DNA of 42,382 nucleotides from an uncultured Pseudomonadota bacterium (GCA_913061055.1 CAJXVA010000019.1:1-42382); one strand, 5' to 3'; counted from the first letter of the stretch, positions 17,617-26,676 are shown. Notes: generated by a model from the sequence alone, not told the origin. Numbers and translations are program-made.

Positions 17617-18056
17617 CGAATCGTGAGCGTCCCGTCCTTCTCCAGGGGCATCGCGTCGTACGACACGAGCACGGTCCCCGGATCCACAATCCCGACGGGG
17701 CCTTCTTTGCAGCCAAAGACCGCAATGTCCCAGGCCTCGGGTTGAGGGGCCTCGAGGTCCATGGGGTCGCCGATCGTTGGAATGTCGACCTGTGCGGATT
17801 GCCCCGGGGCAAGAACGTCACCATTGAGGTCGTCTCTGTCTCTGGGTTCTCCGCCGTTGGGGCTGAGGGTGATCTTGCAAACCGGCACCGACATGGTGTT
17901 CGTCGCCTCGACGTGACCTTCGATGACGTTGGAGTTCCGCATCACCGCGCCCATGGTCTTGTTGTAGGCGGCACACCCTGCAGCCGGGGAGAGCGTCGAC
18001 AGCGCAAGCAGAGCGACGGTGAAACGGGTCGGGAGGGGGTTGGAGGAGCGGGCCAT
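17613..18056 (-). CDS. small lipoprotein of unknown function
   Basis: A 147-aa protein. Signal peptide MARSSNPLPTRFTVALLAL... ends in a lipobox-like SPAAGC, with the acylated Cys near residue 28. The mature part holds a beta-rich domain (EGHVEATNTMSVPVCKITLSP ... GQSAQVDIP ... DIAVFGCKEG) of the general kind found in extracellular binding lipoproteins, with two further Cys that may pair. No family recognised. ATG 18056 is chosen because it opens the signal peptide; the frame extends 15 codons further up. It lies 98 bases after the ECF sigma gene on the same strand and may be cotranscribed with it. Confidence 0.7.
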   Translation of the reverse strand: MARSSNPLPTRFTVALLALSTLSPAAGCAAYNKTMGAVMRNSNVIEGHVEATNTMSVPVCKITLSPNGGEPRDRDDLNGDVLAPGQSAQVDIPTIGDPMDLEAPQPEAWDIAVFGCKEGPVGIVDPGTVLVSYDAMPLEKDGTLTIR

Positions 18057-18154
18057 GCTGAGTACGGCGAGCGAGGCCTCCGTTCGATCACCGACGAACA
18101 CGATTAATCGGAAAAAAGTGCCTGAGCCGACTCAAGCGTCGATCGTCCACTCGA

Positions 18155-18760
18155 TCATGGAGCAGCGGGACTGTGCTTCCAGTCCGCCAGGCGGGTCAGC
18201 GTGTCGTCGAGGGCAACACCGGCCTGGGCCACCTGAGCGACCTGCTCGCGCAGCAGGGTCTTGGCGCGTCGCAGCCGCCCGCGCAACGTGCCCTCTGGGA
18301 TCTCGAACACCTGCGCCAGCTCGGGGCCACTGAGCGACTGCCAGTAGTAGAGCTCGATGAGCAGCTGCGACTCGAGCGGGATCCGCCGAAGCGCTTCCAG
18401 CACGAAGCGTTCTTGTTCATTCCGGGCGACACGTTCGCTCGCCGGCGTCTGCAGATCGGCAAGGGATGACGCCAACGGGTCCACCGATTCCGCCTTCTGT
18501 CGTCCGCGAAAGTAGTCGAACAGGCGGTTGCGGGCCACGCCAAACAGATAGGCACGGAAGCTGCGGATCTCGGACAGCTTCGCCCGGTTGTCGAGACAGC
18601 CCACGAGCGTCACCTGGATCAACTCTTCGGCTTCGTCTCCCACCTTGCCAGCGAAGAACCGGTAGAGGTCCTCGAAGTGGCGGTTGATGAGTTCGGCCGC
18701 AGCGCTGTCGTCGCCAGCACCCCACGCCGCGAGTAGCTCTTCGTCACTCGGCCCCGTCAT
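18155..18760 (-). CDS. ECF-type RNA polymerase sigma factor
   Basis: A 201-aa protein with the two-domain plan of group IV sigma-70 factors. Region 2 (about 20-88) includes EELIQVTLVGCLDNRAKLSEIRSFRAYLFGVARNRLFDYFR, which binds core polymerase and the -10 element. Region 4 (about 120-175) is a helix-turn-helix: LEALRRIPLESQLLIELYYWQSLSGPELAQVFEIPEGTLRGRLRRAKTLL, which binds the -35 element. No anti-sigma gene is adjacent; the neighbours are a small lipoprotein and, convergently, a kinase with TPRs, so control by phosphorylation is possible but not shown. Part of a minus-strand run with 42 bases to the CxxCH lipoprotein gene upstream. Confidence 0.92.
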   Translation of the reverse strand: MTGPSDEELLAAWGAGDDSAAAELINRHFEDLYRFFAGKVGDEAEELIQVTLVGCLDNRAKLSEIRSFRAYLFGVARNRLFDYFRGRQKAESVDPLASSLADLQTPASERVARNEQERFVLEALRRIPLESQLLIELYYWQSLSGPELAQVFEIPEGTLRGRLRRAKTLLREQVAQVAQAGVALDDTLTRLADWKHSPAAP

Positions 18761-18802
18761 CTGGGCGAGGATACCAAGGACGTGGGTCGTCGAGCGGGCC
18801 GC

Positions 18803-19972
18803 TCAGTCCTCTCCGTACACCGACAAACGAACCCGATTCGGCTCACGCCCCTGCGCCACCGCCGTGACGTACGCCCGGCGCCAAGCCGTCTCGTCCACCA
18901 GGTGCGCCGAGGCCCCATTCGCCACATGGAACCCTTCGACTGCCCGCGTGTCGTGGCACCCCCCGCAGGTCAGTGACCGCGCGCGGTTCAAGAACGCAGC
19001 CTTGTCCTCGAACGGTGCGTAGTCTCCATCCTCAGGCAGCAGCGAGGCCGCCCGCCCAAAGCCGTCGTGCCCGGTCTCGTCCCACTCGGGATACCGGATC
19101 CCGCGGTCCTGCGTCGTCGCCGTGCCCTGGGCGATGGCTTCCCGCATCGCGGGCTGGCTGATCAGCTCGGTCACTCGCTCCCAACCGCGGCCCTTGTACA
19201 TCGTGTCGGGGCTGAACTCGAGCACACCGGTCTTCCAAGAGGCTCGGTCCCACCGCGGGTCCTCGGCCGCGAGGTGGATCTTCAGCACGTTGCGCGGCCG
19301 GCCGCGAAAGTCGCCCTGTACGTTGGACTCGACCGCCCGCACGTTGTCGAACGACAGCGCCGCCTCGCTGAGCGGACCGCCGTCCTTCGCGAGCGCCGCC
19401 GCGTCCTCCACCCGCCACGACTGCGCCACGCTCTGGCACCCCTGCCCCGGATCGTGCTGCACGAACAACACGTTCAGCGCCGCCGGCAACGTCTTTGTCT
19501 CGCCCGACTTGGTGTGGTGAACCACCCGGTACACCAACCGCGTCTCCCCGCAGGTTCCGGGCAGCATGTCCTGCCGGTCCAGGCGGTTGACCACCGCACT
19601 GAGCTGCAGCTCCGTCCTCGAGCTGCGCAGCCACCAGCCCGGCATGTCGAACTCGCGGATCCGCGACGCCAGCTCTCGAAAGCGACGCGACTTGCGAAGC
19701 GCCAACGTGTCCGTCGCATCCACTCCCATCACCGTCGGACCGAAGCCCAGGCCCAGCGAGTCCAACGTCTGCGGATCGTCGATCAATACGATCGGGTCGG
19801 GCTGCTCCGGCCCAGCCTCGGGCGCATCGTGCACCGAGACCTCCGCTGTCGCATCGTCCGTCTCGGTCGGCGCTACCGAGGCCGCCTTCGCGACCGGGGC
19901 CTCGCTCTCGCCCTGCGGCGCACAACCGACGAAGATCCCAAGAGCCAAGACAGCACGTGCCGCGGGTCGCAT
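18803..19972 (-). CDS. lipoprotein with C-terminal CxxCH motif
   Basis: A 389-aa protein. Signal peptide MRPAARAVLALGIFVGC gives a lipobox (FVGC, Cys17); the next 60 residues are an Ala/Glu/Pro-rich linker. The body has no family I recognise. Near the end is one CGGCH motif (about 336-340, SLTCGGCHDTRAVEGFH), which could bind a single c-type heme or simply be a Cys pair; a Met or His sixth ligand is not evident. Myxobacteria carry many such large lipoproteins with a lone CxxCH. An AGGAGG at 19996-20001 is too far from this ATG (23 bases) to be its ribosome site, and the frame opens upstream at a TTG (20011). Confidence 0.7.
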   Translation of the reverse strand: MRPAARAVLALGIFVGCAPQGESEAPVAKAASVAPTETDDATAEVSVHDAPEAGPEQPDPIVLIDDPQTLDSLGLGFGPTVMGVDATDTLALRKSRRFRELASRIREFDMPGWWLRSSRTELQLSAVVNRLDRQDMLPGTCGETRLVYRVVHHTKSGETKTLPAALNVLFVQHDPGQGCQSVAQSWRVEDAAALAKDGGPLSEAALSFDNVRAVESNVQGDFRGRPRNVLKIHLAAEDPRWDRASWKTGVLEFSPDTMYKGRGWERVTELISQPAMREAIAQGTATTQDRGIRYPEWDETGHDGFGRAASLLPEDGDYAPFEDKAAFLNRARSLTCGGCHDTRAVEGFHVANGASAHLVDETAWRRAYVTAVAQGREPNRVRLSVYGED

Positions 19973-20061
19973 CGGTGACGTAGACGTACCTGTGCCCTCC
20001 TGTGTTCCCAATGAACTGACTGGGCCCGCTGTCAGTCGTTTCGGCTCATCTCCGCCGCCTT

Positions 20062-21666
20062 CTAGTGGCAGAGAAAGTCGCCGTTGCAGACGGCGCCGTC
20101 ATTGGGCCAGTGCACGCCCTCGTCGTCGACGTAGGTCTCGAGCGTGGGGTCGGGGACCAACGGGCAATTGTCGCAGCTGTCGCCGGGTCCATCGAAGTCG
20201 GTGTCCCGGGGGGGCATCAAGCACGCCCGAGACCACTCCTGTCGCGCATCAGCCCCGGCTGCGAGTCCCCCGGTTTGCAGGTTGTCGAGTACGCTCATGC
20301 CGGCCGCCGCCAGAGCAGCATCGCACCCGGGAGGAAGCAACAAGACACCCACCCGGGCGGCGACCTCTGCAGGCAAGGCCGTGCAGTCATCGGTCGTGCA
20401 TGTCTCGCGCACGGCCAGGCTGTGTTCGGGCGCTTCGGGATTCTGGGCAAGGAGAGCGGTGCAGTTCTCGGCCGTCAGCGGGGCGCTGAGGTCCGCGCAG
20501 CTCAGGACGTCGAGGAGGTCTCCGTCGCCGTCGCTCGAGCGGACCAGGGTTGGCACGCAGCAGAACCCCGACACCGAAATATCGAAGAATGCCAAGGTCC
20601 GCGGTGTCTGCCTCTCCTCGCAGCCGGGATGAGATTCACAGGCGTCTCCCACGAAGTCGAGGTCCTCCTCGTCTTCCTGACCCGGATTTGCGACCCACGG
20701 GCAATTGTCGCAGCGGTCACCAAACCCGTCCGCGTCTGTGTCGACATGATTGCAGGTACCCGTCGAGGCACAGGTCCGGTTCTCGCCGCACTCCGATGAC
20801 TCGTTGCAGGCAAGGCGCTGCGGCGCTGAGATCGGAAGTCGCGGGCACAGATCTTCGAGGTTCGCAATCCCGTCCTGATCGAAGTCGTCGCTGTCCTCGA
20901 AGCCCGCAGGACCTGCGGCGCCACCGGCCTGTTCGCCCTCACACGCATCCCCGATCCCATCATTGTCCGAATCGAGCTGACAGTCGTCGAAGTCTACGGG
21001 GTAGATCCCGATCGGCGGTGGATTGGATGCACTCCAGCCGCGGCAGTTCGGAACGGCGACGCAGTTGTCGCAAGCGTCACCCACCCCGTCCGAGTCAGCG
21101 TCGGCGTTGGTCGGAATGTTCCGGACCAGCATGCGCGCCGGGAAGCTGGCATCGAAGTCCGCATTCGCCTGCACCAGCGGGCGTGGGCAGCGGTCACAGA
21201 CGTTCGCGAGGCCGTCATAGTCTGAGTCGAAATGATCAGAACTCTGGGTCGGGTCGTCGGGAACGGTGGGACAACGATCGACCACATCACCGTTCCCATC
21301 TCCGTCCCAATCTCGCTGACCCATATTGGGTATCTGTGCGTTGTCGGACTCGGCGTCGACGCCATCCCGATCTTCGTCACCACTGCAGCACAGAAATCCC
21401 CCTGCGACGCCGCACGTGCTGGGCGGCTCGCCCGAACTCGAGCTTCCGGACGAACTCGACCCGGTTGGCGCGGTCGTGCTGCCGGTTGTCACTGCGCCCA
21501 TCGTTGTTTCGGTGGTCCCTTCGGTGGTCCCTTCGGTGGTCCCCTCGCCGGTCTCGTCACCCGTGCCCGCACCTGCCACGACGGGGCCGCATCCTGGCAG
21601 GACCAGTGCCAGCCCGAAGACCCAACTCAGCCGTTGCAGCGTGGAAGGGTCTACGAACAGCTTCAC
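20062..21666 (-). CDS. surface lipoprotein with thrombospondin type-3 repeats
   Basis: A 534-aa protein from GTG 21666, chosen because it opens a signal peptide ending in lipobox VLPGC; a GAGA ribosome-site-like sequence precedes it, and the frame extends 27 codons upstream to another GTG (21747). After the lipidated Cys comes a 50-residue Thr/Glu/Gly/Ser linker. The rest holds about eight Ca-binding thrombospondin type-3 repeats (DSDYDGLANVCD, DADSDGVGDACD, DSDNDGIGDACE, DTDADGFGDRCD and others), each with a Cys, so the protein is calcium-stabilised and disulfide-rich. This design is typical of outer-surface proteins in Nannocystineae. The function is probably structural or adhesive. Confidence 0.85.
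   Translation of the reverse strand: MKLFVDPSTLQRLSWVFGLALVLPGCGPVVAGAGTGDETGEGTTEGTTEGTTETTMGAVTTGSTTAPTGSSSSGSSSSGEPPSTCGVAGGFLCCSGDEDRDGVDAESDNAQIPNMGQRDWDGDGNGDVVDRCPTVPDDPTQSSDHFDSDYDGLANVCDRCPRPLVQANADFDASFPARMLVRNIPTNADADSDGVGDACDNCVAVPNCRGWSASNPPPIGIYPVDFDDCQLDSDNDGIGDACEGEQAGGAAGPAGFEDSDDFDQDGIANLEDLCPRLPISAPQRLACNESSECGENRTCASTGTCNHVDTDADGFGDRCDNCPWVANPGQEDEEDLDFVGDACESHPGCEERQTPRTLAFFDISVSGFCCVPTLVRSSDGDGDLLDVLSCADLSAPLTAENCTALLAQNPEAPEHSLAVRETCTTDDCTALPAEVAARVGVLLLPPGCDAALAAAGMSVLDNLQTGGLAAGADARQEWSRACLMPPRDTDFDGPGDSCDNCPLVPDPTLETYVDDEGVHWPNDGAVCNGDFLCH
21508..21546 (-). repeat. 12-bp tandem repeat coding the Thr-Thr-Glu-Gly linker
   Basis: Three identical 12-bp units (21508-21519, 21520-21531, 21532-21543; plus-strand unit TTCGGTGGTCCC) followed by the start of a degenerate fourth. 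Read on the minus strand they encode repeats of G-T-T-E in the linker of the TSP3 lipoprotein. Copy number could vary by slippage and change linker length without a frameshift. Confidence 0.8.
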
Positions 21667-21819
21667 TGGATCTCTTTGCAGCAACGCCGCCAAACTTCCC
21701 TCTCTGAGCAACCGCTTGACGCGGAGAGGGGAGTGTATCGCGGCCACACGGGTTGTGCTCGGGTACTCCGAGCCACCGGTCCAAGTCTCGCGACGTGATG
21801 CTAGGGGCCGTCCCTCTTC

Positions 21820-22953
21820 CTACAGCTCCCAGACAGAGCTAAAGCCATAGATCCGCGCGCCCGGAAGGGCACCGGTCTCCGAGAGGTACATCGCGGAGAC
21901 TCCCGAGACGTGGTTGAATCCCGTGATGATCTCGTCGGTGGCGTCGGAGTCGAGATTCGCGACTTGGATACTGGCGATGTCCCACACCGTGGACGGTCCA
22001 TAGTCCCGGCTGTCGAGACCGGTTCCGAAGTCGGAGCGGTAGATCGAGGACTGACCACTGGTGTTGTGAAACGCGATGTAGAGTTCCTCGTCGCCATCAT
22101 CGTCCACGTCTCCCGCCTCCATGGCATTGACCGACCAGTACGACCCCGTGGATGTGTAGAACTGATAGGCCCCGCGGTAGATACCCGTCTCGACCTGGTC
22201 CTCAAACGCCACGCAGAGTTCCTCGGAACCCGTGTTCATGAAGTCGACCGTTGCCAGAGCCGTGAAGGTTGTGTCGGGAGCACCATCGATGAGGCCTCCC
22301 CGGCTGTTGCCGGATTGACTCCGGAAGATGGACCCGTACCCTTCGGCGTCCACGTAGGCAGAGTAGAGTTCGTCGCCGGGCGTGCCGTCGGCATCACCCA
22401 CCGTCAGGGCTGTGATGCCAAGATCTGCCGCGCCCAAGACGGTGCTCAGTGAGTTGTTCTCGTCCATCTTGTAAAGGCTCGAGTAGAAGCCGCCCGCGGT
22501 CTCTTCGAACGCGATGTAGAGCTCATCCTGTCCATCCCCGTCCACGTCGCCGGCGGTCATGTGCGTGACCCGGTTGTTCGAGTCGGGGCCGTAGATGCGC
22601 GATTGGGTTGGCGCGGTCTTCGTGCCCTTGTAGATCGCGACCCCATGAACCGGTGAGTAGAAGGCGGTGTAGAGCTCCCGCGTACCGTCCCCGTTGAGGT
22701 CTCCGCTTGCAATGGTGTTTCCCTTGTGGCTCAGCGGCGCGCTCGCGAAGACCGCGTCCACGTCGTCCTCAAAGTCCGCCGCGCCGTGCGGGCTCTCGGG
22801 CTCGTCCATGTCTTCTTCCTCTTCGGCGACGAGGGAGTCTTCGGTCTCGAAGTCTTCGGGAAGGGGGGCATCCACGTCGCACCCGGAAGCCCCGAGGAGG
22901 GCTGCGAAGCTGGCGAGGACAAGGGCGTGTTGTGTCATGGGAAGATGTGCCAT
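21820..22953 (-). CDS. FG-GAP/VCBS-repeat lipoprotein
   Basis: A 377-aa protein. ATG 22953 opens a signal peptide (HALVLASFAALLGASGC) with lipobox GASGC; a second ATG (22938) five codons on is also possible. An acidic linker (SLVAEEEEDMDEPESP) leads to a beta-propeller built from repeats with Ca-binding loops GDLNGDGTRELY, GDVDGDGQDELY, GDADGTPGDELY and GDVDDDGDEELY, each followed by a strand like TAFYSPVHGVAIYKG. Such propellers usually bind ligands or surfaces and have no catalysis. It diverges from the RCC1 lipoprotein gene. Confidence 0.85.
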   Translation of the reverse strand: MAHLPMTQHALVLASFAALLGASGCDVDAPLPEDFETEDSLVAEEEEDMDEPESPHGAADFEDDVDAVFASAPLSHKGNTIASGDLNGDGTRELYTAFYSPVHGVAIYKGTKTAPTQSRIYGPDSNNRVTHMTAGDVDGDGQDELYIAFEETAGGFYSSLYKMDENNSLSTVLGAADLGITALTVGDADGTPGDELYSAYVDAEGYGSIFRSQSGNSRGGLIDGAPDTTFTALATVDFMNTGSEELCVAFEDQVETGIYRGAYQFYTSTGSYWSVNAMEAGDVDDDGDEELYIAFHNTSGQSSIYRSDFGTGLDSRDYGPSTVWDIASIQVANLDSDATDEIITGFNHVSGVSAMYLSETGALPGARIYGFSSVWEL

Positions 22954-23265
22954 CGGTTTCGACGCGCTCCAAGAGCAGGTCGCGTGCCAAGGGTCTGTCC
23001 TCCGAAATCGCGAGGGTTTTCTTCGCCGCCTGTCCCTGAGCGCGATCTGTCCCAGTGTCACCCGGGGCTGCGACGCATGAGACAGCTGGACACCCTACGG
23101 CGACCGACCGCTGTCTCCAGAAGAGGCGCCTCCACCAGACTGGTCTTTCCCCTTTGATGCTAGCGTTCGCTCCGTGGGCGCTCTCCACCATCACCGGGGC
23201 CATCGAGTTCCGCGCGGGACCCAAGGCCGAAACCTCGTCCGCGAACTTCGAGGATTGGCCGGCGG
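22954..23265. other. 312-base divergent intergenic region
   Basis: Separates the FG-GAP (minus) and RCC1 (plus) lipoprotein genes. Short open frames here have no coding character. It must hold both promoters, but no consensus -35/-10 or -24/-12 pair is convincing. It carries one copy of a 17-base sequence (23192-23208) that recurs inside the RCC1 gene (23348-23364). Confidence 0.5.
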
Positions 23266-24663
23266 ATGAAGCGTCGTCACGGCGTCGTGTTGCTGGTCGC
23301 CCTCGCCGCGTGTGGACGGAACGACCACGACGCGTCCCCAGACTCACCACCGGGGCCATCGAGTCCGCCCGCGACGTCGCCCGAGGCAAAGAAGCAGACA
23401 CCTGCCAAACCGGCTGAGTCAGCGCCCGTCGTCGCGACGCCCAACTACGCGAAGGTCGGGGCCTCGAGCGATCACACCTGCGCGATCGTTCGGCGCGTGG
23501 GCGAGGATATCGACCGGGTGAAGTGCTGGGGCAGCAACGCGAACGGCGAGCTTGGTCTGGGCGACCGGACATCGCGAAGCGGCAAGGACATGGGGGACGC
23601 GCTCCCCTTCGTCCCCTTGCCCGGGGTGACGTCCCTGCTGAGCATTGATGCGGAGTCCGGACGCACGTGCGCGCTCCAGGCCAGCGGAGACCTCTGGTGT
23701 TGGGGTGAAGGCCGCGCTGTCGACCCAACGGACGCTCCTCCACCCTCTCCCAGCACGGTGCCGCTGCCCGGCGCCGTCACGGCGTTCGCGATGGGCCGGG
23801 ATCACGCCTGTGTCGTCCTCAAAGACGCCAGCGTGCGCTGCTGGGGTGGCAACCGCTCGGGCGTACTTGGCTCGCCGACGCCCGCTGAACCATCGGCGGA
23901 GCTAGAGCCCGTCGAGCTCGGGACCGACGCCCAAGCCGTCGACGTCACCGCTGGGCAGGACCACACCTGTGTGTTGCTCTCCACAGGCCGCGTGAAGTGT
24001 TTCGGTGATGGCATGGCTGGGCAGCTGGGCCTCACCGACACCGAGCCACGAGGCACGCGCCCAGACCAGATGGGTGACGCCCTCCCTTTCACCGACCTCG
24101 GAGACGGGTTCCTCGCCACCGCGATATCCGCAGGCGGGCTCCACACCTGCGCGCTGTCGACCTCACACAGCGTGGCGTGTTGGGGTGGCAACCGCGTCGG
24201 ACAGCTCGGCCAAGGACACACTCGCTCGCCGGGCCGTAAACCCGGCCAGTCCCCCAAAGCCGCATCGACTCCACCGCCCACCGATCTCGGCACGCACGGG
24301 GAGACGACGATGCTCCGCGCCGGGGGCAGCCACTCGTGCGTTCTGAAGGGACAGGGAATCAAGTGTTGGGGCTGGGGCACCGGCATGGGTGACGATCCGG
24401 GGGAGATGGGTGACGCCCTCCCCCTGATCGACCTTGGTTCCGACCGCAGGCCCGTCGAGGTGGCGGCGGGCGACCACTCCTGTGCCGTCGTCGTGACCGA
24501 AGCCGAGCCCGAGCTCGGGCGCCTTCTGTGCTGGGGCGGCAGCTCCGCGGGAGCGACAGGCATGGATGTCGACCGATGGCACTTCGAACGCGACGGCGTC
24601 ATGGGCGACGCTCTCCCCTTCGTCGACCTTGGAAAGAACATCCACGTCGTGGTGCCCGGGTAG
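23266..24663 (+). CDS. RCC1-repeat lipoprotein
   Basis: A 465-aa protein. ATG 23266 begins a short signal peptide with lipobox ALAAC (MKRRHGVVLLVALAAC), then a Pro/Ser-rich linker (about 20-60). From residue 65 on there are about seven RCC1-type propeller blades, each with H-T/A/S-C-A/V-L followed by V-K/R-C-W-G (SSDHTCAIV...KCWGSNANGELGLG; GRDHACVVL...RCWGGNRSGVLG; GGLHTCALS...ACWGGNRVGQLG). The phrase MGDALPF or MGDALPL occurs four times between blades, a hallmark of the bacterial RCC1 group common in myxobacteria. The paired Cys in each blade suggests disulfides outside the cell. Role unknown, probably binding. Confidence 0.88.
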   Translation: MKRRHGVVLLVALAACGRNDHDASPDSPPGPSSPPATSPEAKKQTPAKPAESAPVVATPNYAKVGASSDHTCAIVRRVGEDIDRVKCWGSNANGELGLGDRTSRSGKDMGDALPFVPLPGVTSLLSIDAESGRTCALQASGDLWCWGEGRAVDPTDAPPPSPSTVPLPGAVTAFAMGRDHACVVLKDASVRCWGGNRSGVLGSPTPAEPSAELEPVELGTDAQAVDVTAGQDHTCVLLSTGRVKCFGDGMAGQLGLTDTEPRGTRPDQMGDALPFTDLGDGFLATAISAGGLHTCALSTSHSVACWGGNRVGQLGQGHTRSPGRKPGQSPKAASTPPPTDLGTHGETTMLRAGGSHSCVLKGQGIKCWGWGTGMGDDPGEMGDALPLIDLGSDRRPVEVAAGDHSCAVVVTEAEPELGRLLCWGGSSAGATGMDVDRWHFERDGVMGDALPFVDLGKNIHVVVPG

Positions 24664-24810
24664 GGAGACGGTGCCAGGTGGAGTCTGCGCAGAGACCCGG
24701 ACCGTCGGCAGTCGAGGAGCGTTGCCTCACACCATCCGGTCGGCTCCCATGTGCGAACCCCTGCGACTCCGCGTGGCAGCACCTGCACGCCTCCTTCGGT
24801 GGCGGCTAAG

Positions 24811-26664
24811 ATGCGCGCCGTGGAAGCGTCAGCGATCCAAGCCTACGTGAAGAGCGTCGCCGAGAACATGCCGGCCGACTGGTTGAACCTGACCACGCAT
24901 CGGCTGGACATCTACGACGAGCCGTTGGCCAAGACGCAGTTCCTCGAGCGATTTGAGGCGTTGTTCGCCGAGCAAAACGCTGACCCCTCGGCGCTCAGCG
25001 AACTGCCCACCGCGTTCGACTACATCCGCTTGGGTCACCCGCTGTCGTGCGTGCTCGAGTGGGCCATCGCCAGAGCCCACGGACTGGACGCCGACAACGT
25101 GATCAGCTTTTCGTCCACGACCGCTCCGCTACTCGCCGTTCTTCGAAACAACCTGCTCACCAACCGAAGCACTCTCATCGCGCACACCGGCGAGCTCCCG
25201 AGCTTCATCGACGTTGAGGTCTTGCGGAACGTCTACGGCTACCGCTTCGAGCTCCAGCAGGTCGAGGGCATCCAGAACATCTCGTCACAGGCCGACAGCA
25301 CGATCTTCGTTGCGCAGTCCGACGACTTCAGCGAGTTCGAGCTCAGTCCCGACATCGACTTTCACGTCAGGCTGCACAGCCAATGGGGAAGCATGATCGT
25401 GGTCAACGGAGAGAAGAACGCAGACTCCATCGGGGAGATCCAGCACACGCGCCGACGCGAGACCATCGCCATGACGCCGGTCAACAGCCTGCTCGCGTTG
25501 CAGAGCCTGACCCAGCAGAGCCCCACCCCCGCGAACCGCAATCCCCAGGCCGACAAGGCCAGCGTGCTCGAGTCCGTCCGTCACATCACGGGGACCAACG
25601 CTGCCGCGGTGCTCGGGTCCAGCGGCCTCTCCGTTCAATACGCGATCGTCATGGGCCTTGTGGATCATGCGCTGGAACACCACCGGGGGAAGCCCATCCG
25701 GATCGTGGTGCCGCCCAACTGCTACGGCGGCACCAACGACCAGGCTCGACGCGTCGCCGCGTGCAGGGGCGACATCGAAGTCGTCGATCTTCCGGTCGAC
25801 GGGGGACAGGACATGGTCCAGAGCACCGACGCCGTCCTCGACCAGATCGCCGCCGAAGATGGTGTCCCCTACATCATCGCCGAGATCCCCACGAACCCGC
25901 GGGTCGAGGTTCCGGACCTCGAGAAGCTGCGCGACGTGCTCTGCAAGGAGCGCCGCACGCCCGGCGGGGCCAAGGCGGTCGAACCGGTCTTCATTCTGGA
26001 TCAGACCTTCTGTCCCAACATCCAGTTCTTGAGCGAGCGCGGCATCCTCTCCCCGGTTCAAACCGTCGCGTACGTGAGCGGATCCAAGTTCCCCAGTGGC
26101 GGACGATGCACCGCCGGCTACTGCGTCGCGAACGCAAGGGCCGAGCACCTGCTGAACAAGATCGGGCTGCACATGCAGCTTTGCGACAACGAAGCCACGG
26201 AGCATCAGCTGGAAGTGCTGGCGCAGCAGCTGCCCTCCATGCTCGAGCGCATCCAGGCTGCGTACGTGAACACGCGCGACTTCGTGAACTTCATCCGCGA
26301 GGTCCTCCCAGACGCCAAGATCAACTTCGTTTCCGACGAGCTGGCCAGCGAAGGTTTCACGCCCTCGGTGTTCTCCTTGGACTTGCCCACCCAAGGCAAC
26401 ACCGACGAAGAACGCGAGGCTTACAAGCGCGCATCCAACCTCGAGCTCATCCACATGATGATCGGCGAGATCCCAAGCGAGAGTAAGTTCTGCGTCAGCT
26501 ACGGGCAGCTCAAGGGCTGCTACTGGACCGTCCCCGCAACGTCCACCCAAGGCACGACCAAAGAAGGCGACAAGGACTACATCGTTCGGGTCGCCGTCTC
26601 GCCCAGCTTGGACTTGCAGCGCCACAAGTCCGTGTTTCAAGACTTCGTCAGCCGCACTCGCTGA
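24811..26664 (+). CDS. PLP-dependent enzyme of the Cys/Met metabolism family (long form)
   Basis: A 617-aa protein from ATG 24811 (the frame is open further up but without conserved character; GTG 24820 is an alternative). The C-terminal 390 residues match cystathionine gamma-synthase-type enzymes: GSSGLSVQYAIVMGLVDHAL (PLP phosphate cup), a YGGTNDQ segment, EIPTNPRVEVPDLEKL, FILDQTFCPN (Asp that holds the pyridine N) and VSGSKFPSGGRCTAGY with the Schiff-base Lys near residue 426. Family members are about 400 aa; the first 200 residues here are extra, with their own partly repeated fold (FSSTTAPLLAVLRNNLL), possibly a degenerate second half. Substrate unknown. It ends 24 bases before a convergent gene. 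Confidence 0.82.
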   Translation: MRAVEASAIQAYVKSVAENMPADWLNLTTHRLDIYDEPLAKTQFLERFEALFAEQNADPSALSELPTAFDYIRLGHPLSCVLEWAIARAHGLDADNVISFSSTTAPLLAVLRNNLLTNRSTLIAHTGELPSFIDVEVLRNVYGYRFELQQVEGIQNISSQADSTIFVAQSDDFSEFELSPDIDFHVRLHSQWGSMIVVNGEKNADSIGEIQHTRRRETIAMTPVNSLLALQSLTQQSPTPANRNPQADKASVLESVRHITGTNAAAVLGSSGLSVQYAIVMGLVDHALEHHRGKPIRIVVPPNCYGGTNDQARRVAACRGDIEVVDLPVDGGQDMVQSTDAVLDQIAAEDGVPYIIAEIPTNPRVEVPDLEKLRDVLCKERRTPGGAKAVEPVFILDQTFCPNIQFLSERGILSPVQTVAYVSGSKFPSGGRCTAGYCVANARAEHLLNKIGLHMQLCDNEATEHQLEVLAQQLPSMLERIQAAYVNTRDFVNFIREVLPDAKINFVSDELASEGFTPSVFSLDLPTQGNTDEEREAYKRASNLELIHMMIGEIPSESKFCVSYGQLKGCYWTVPATSTQGTTKEGDKDYIVRVAVSPSLDLQRHKSVFQDFVSRTR

Positions 26665-26676
26665 GCCCAGGCCCCA

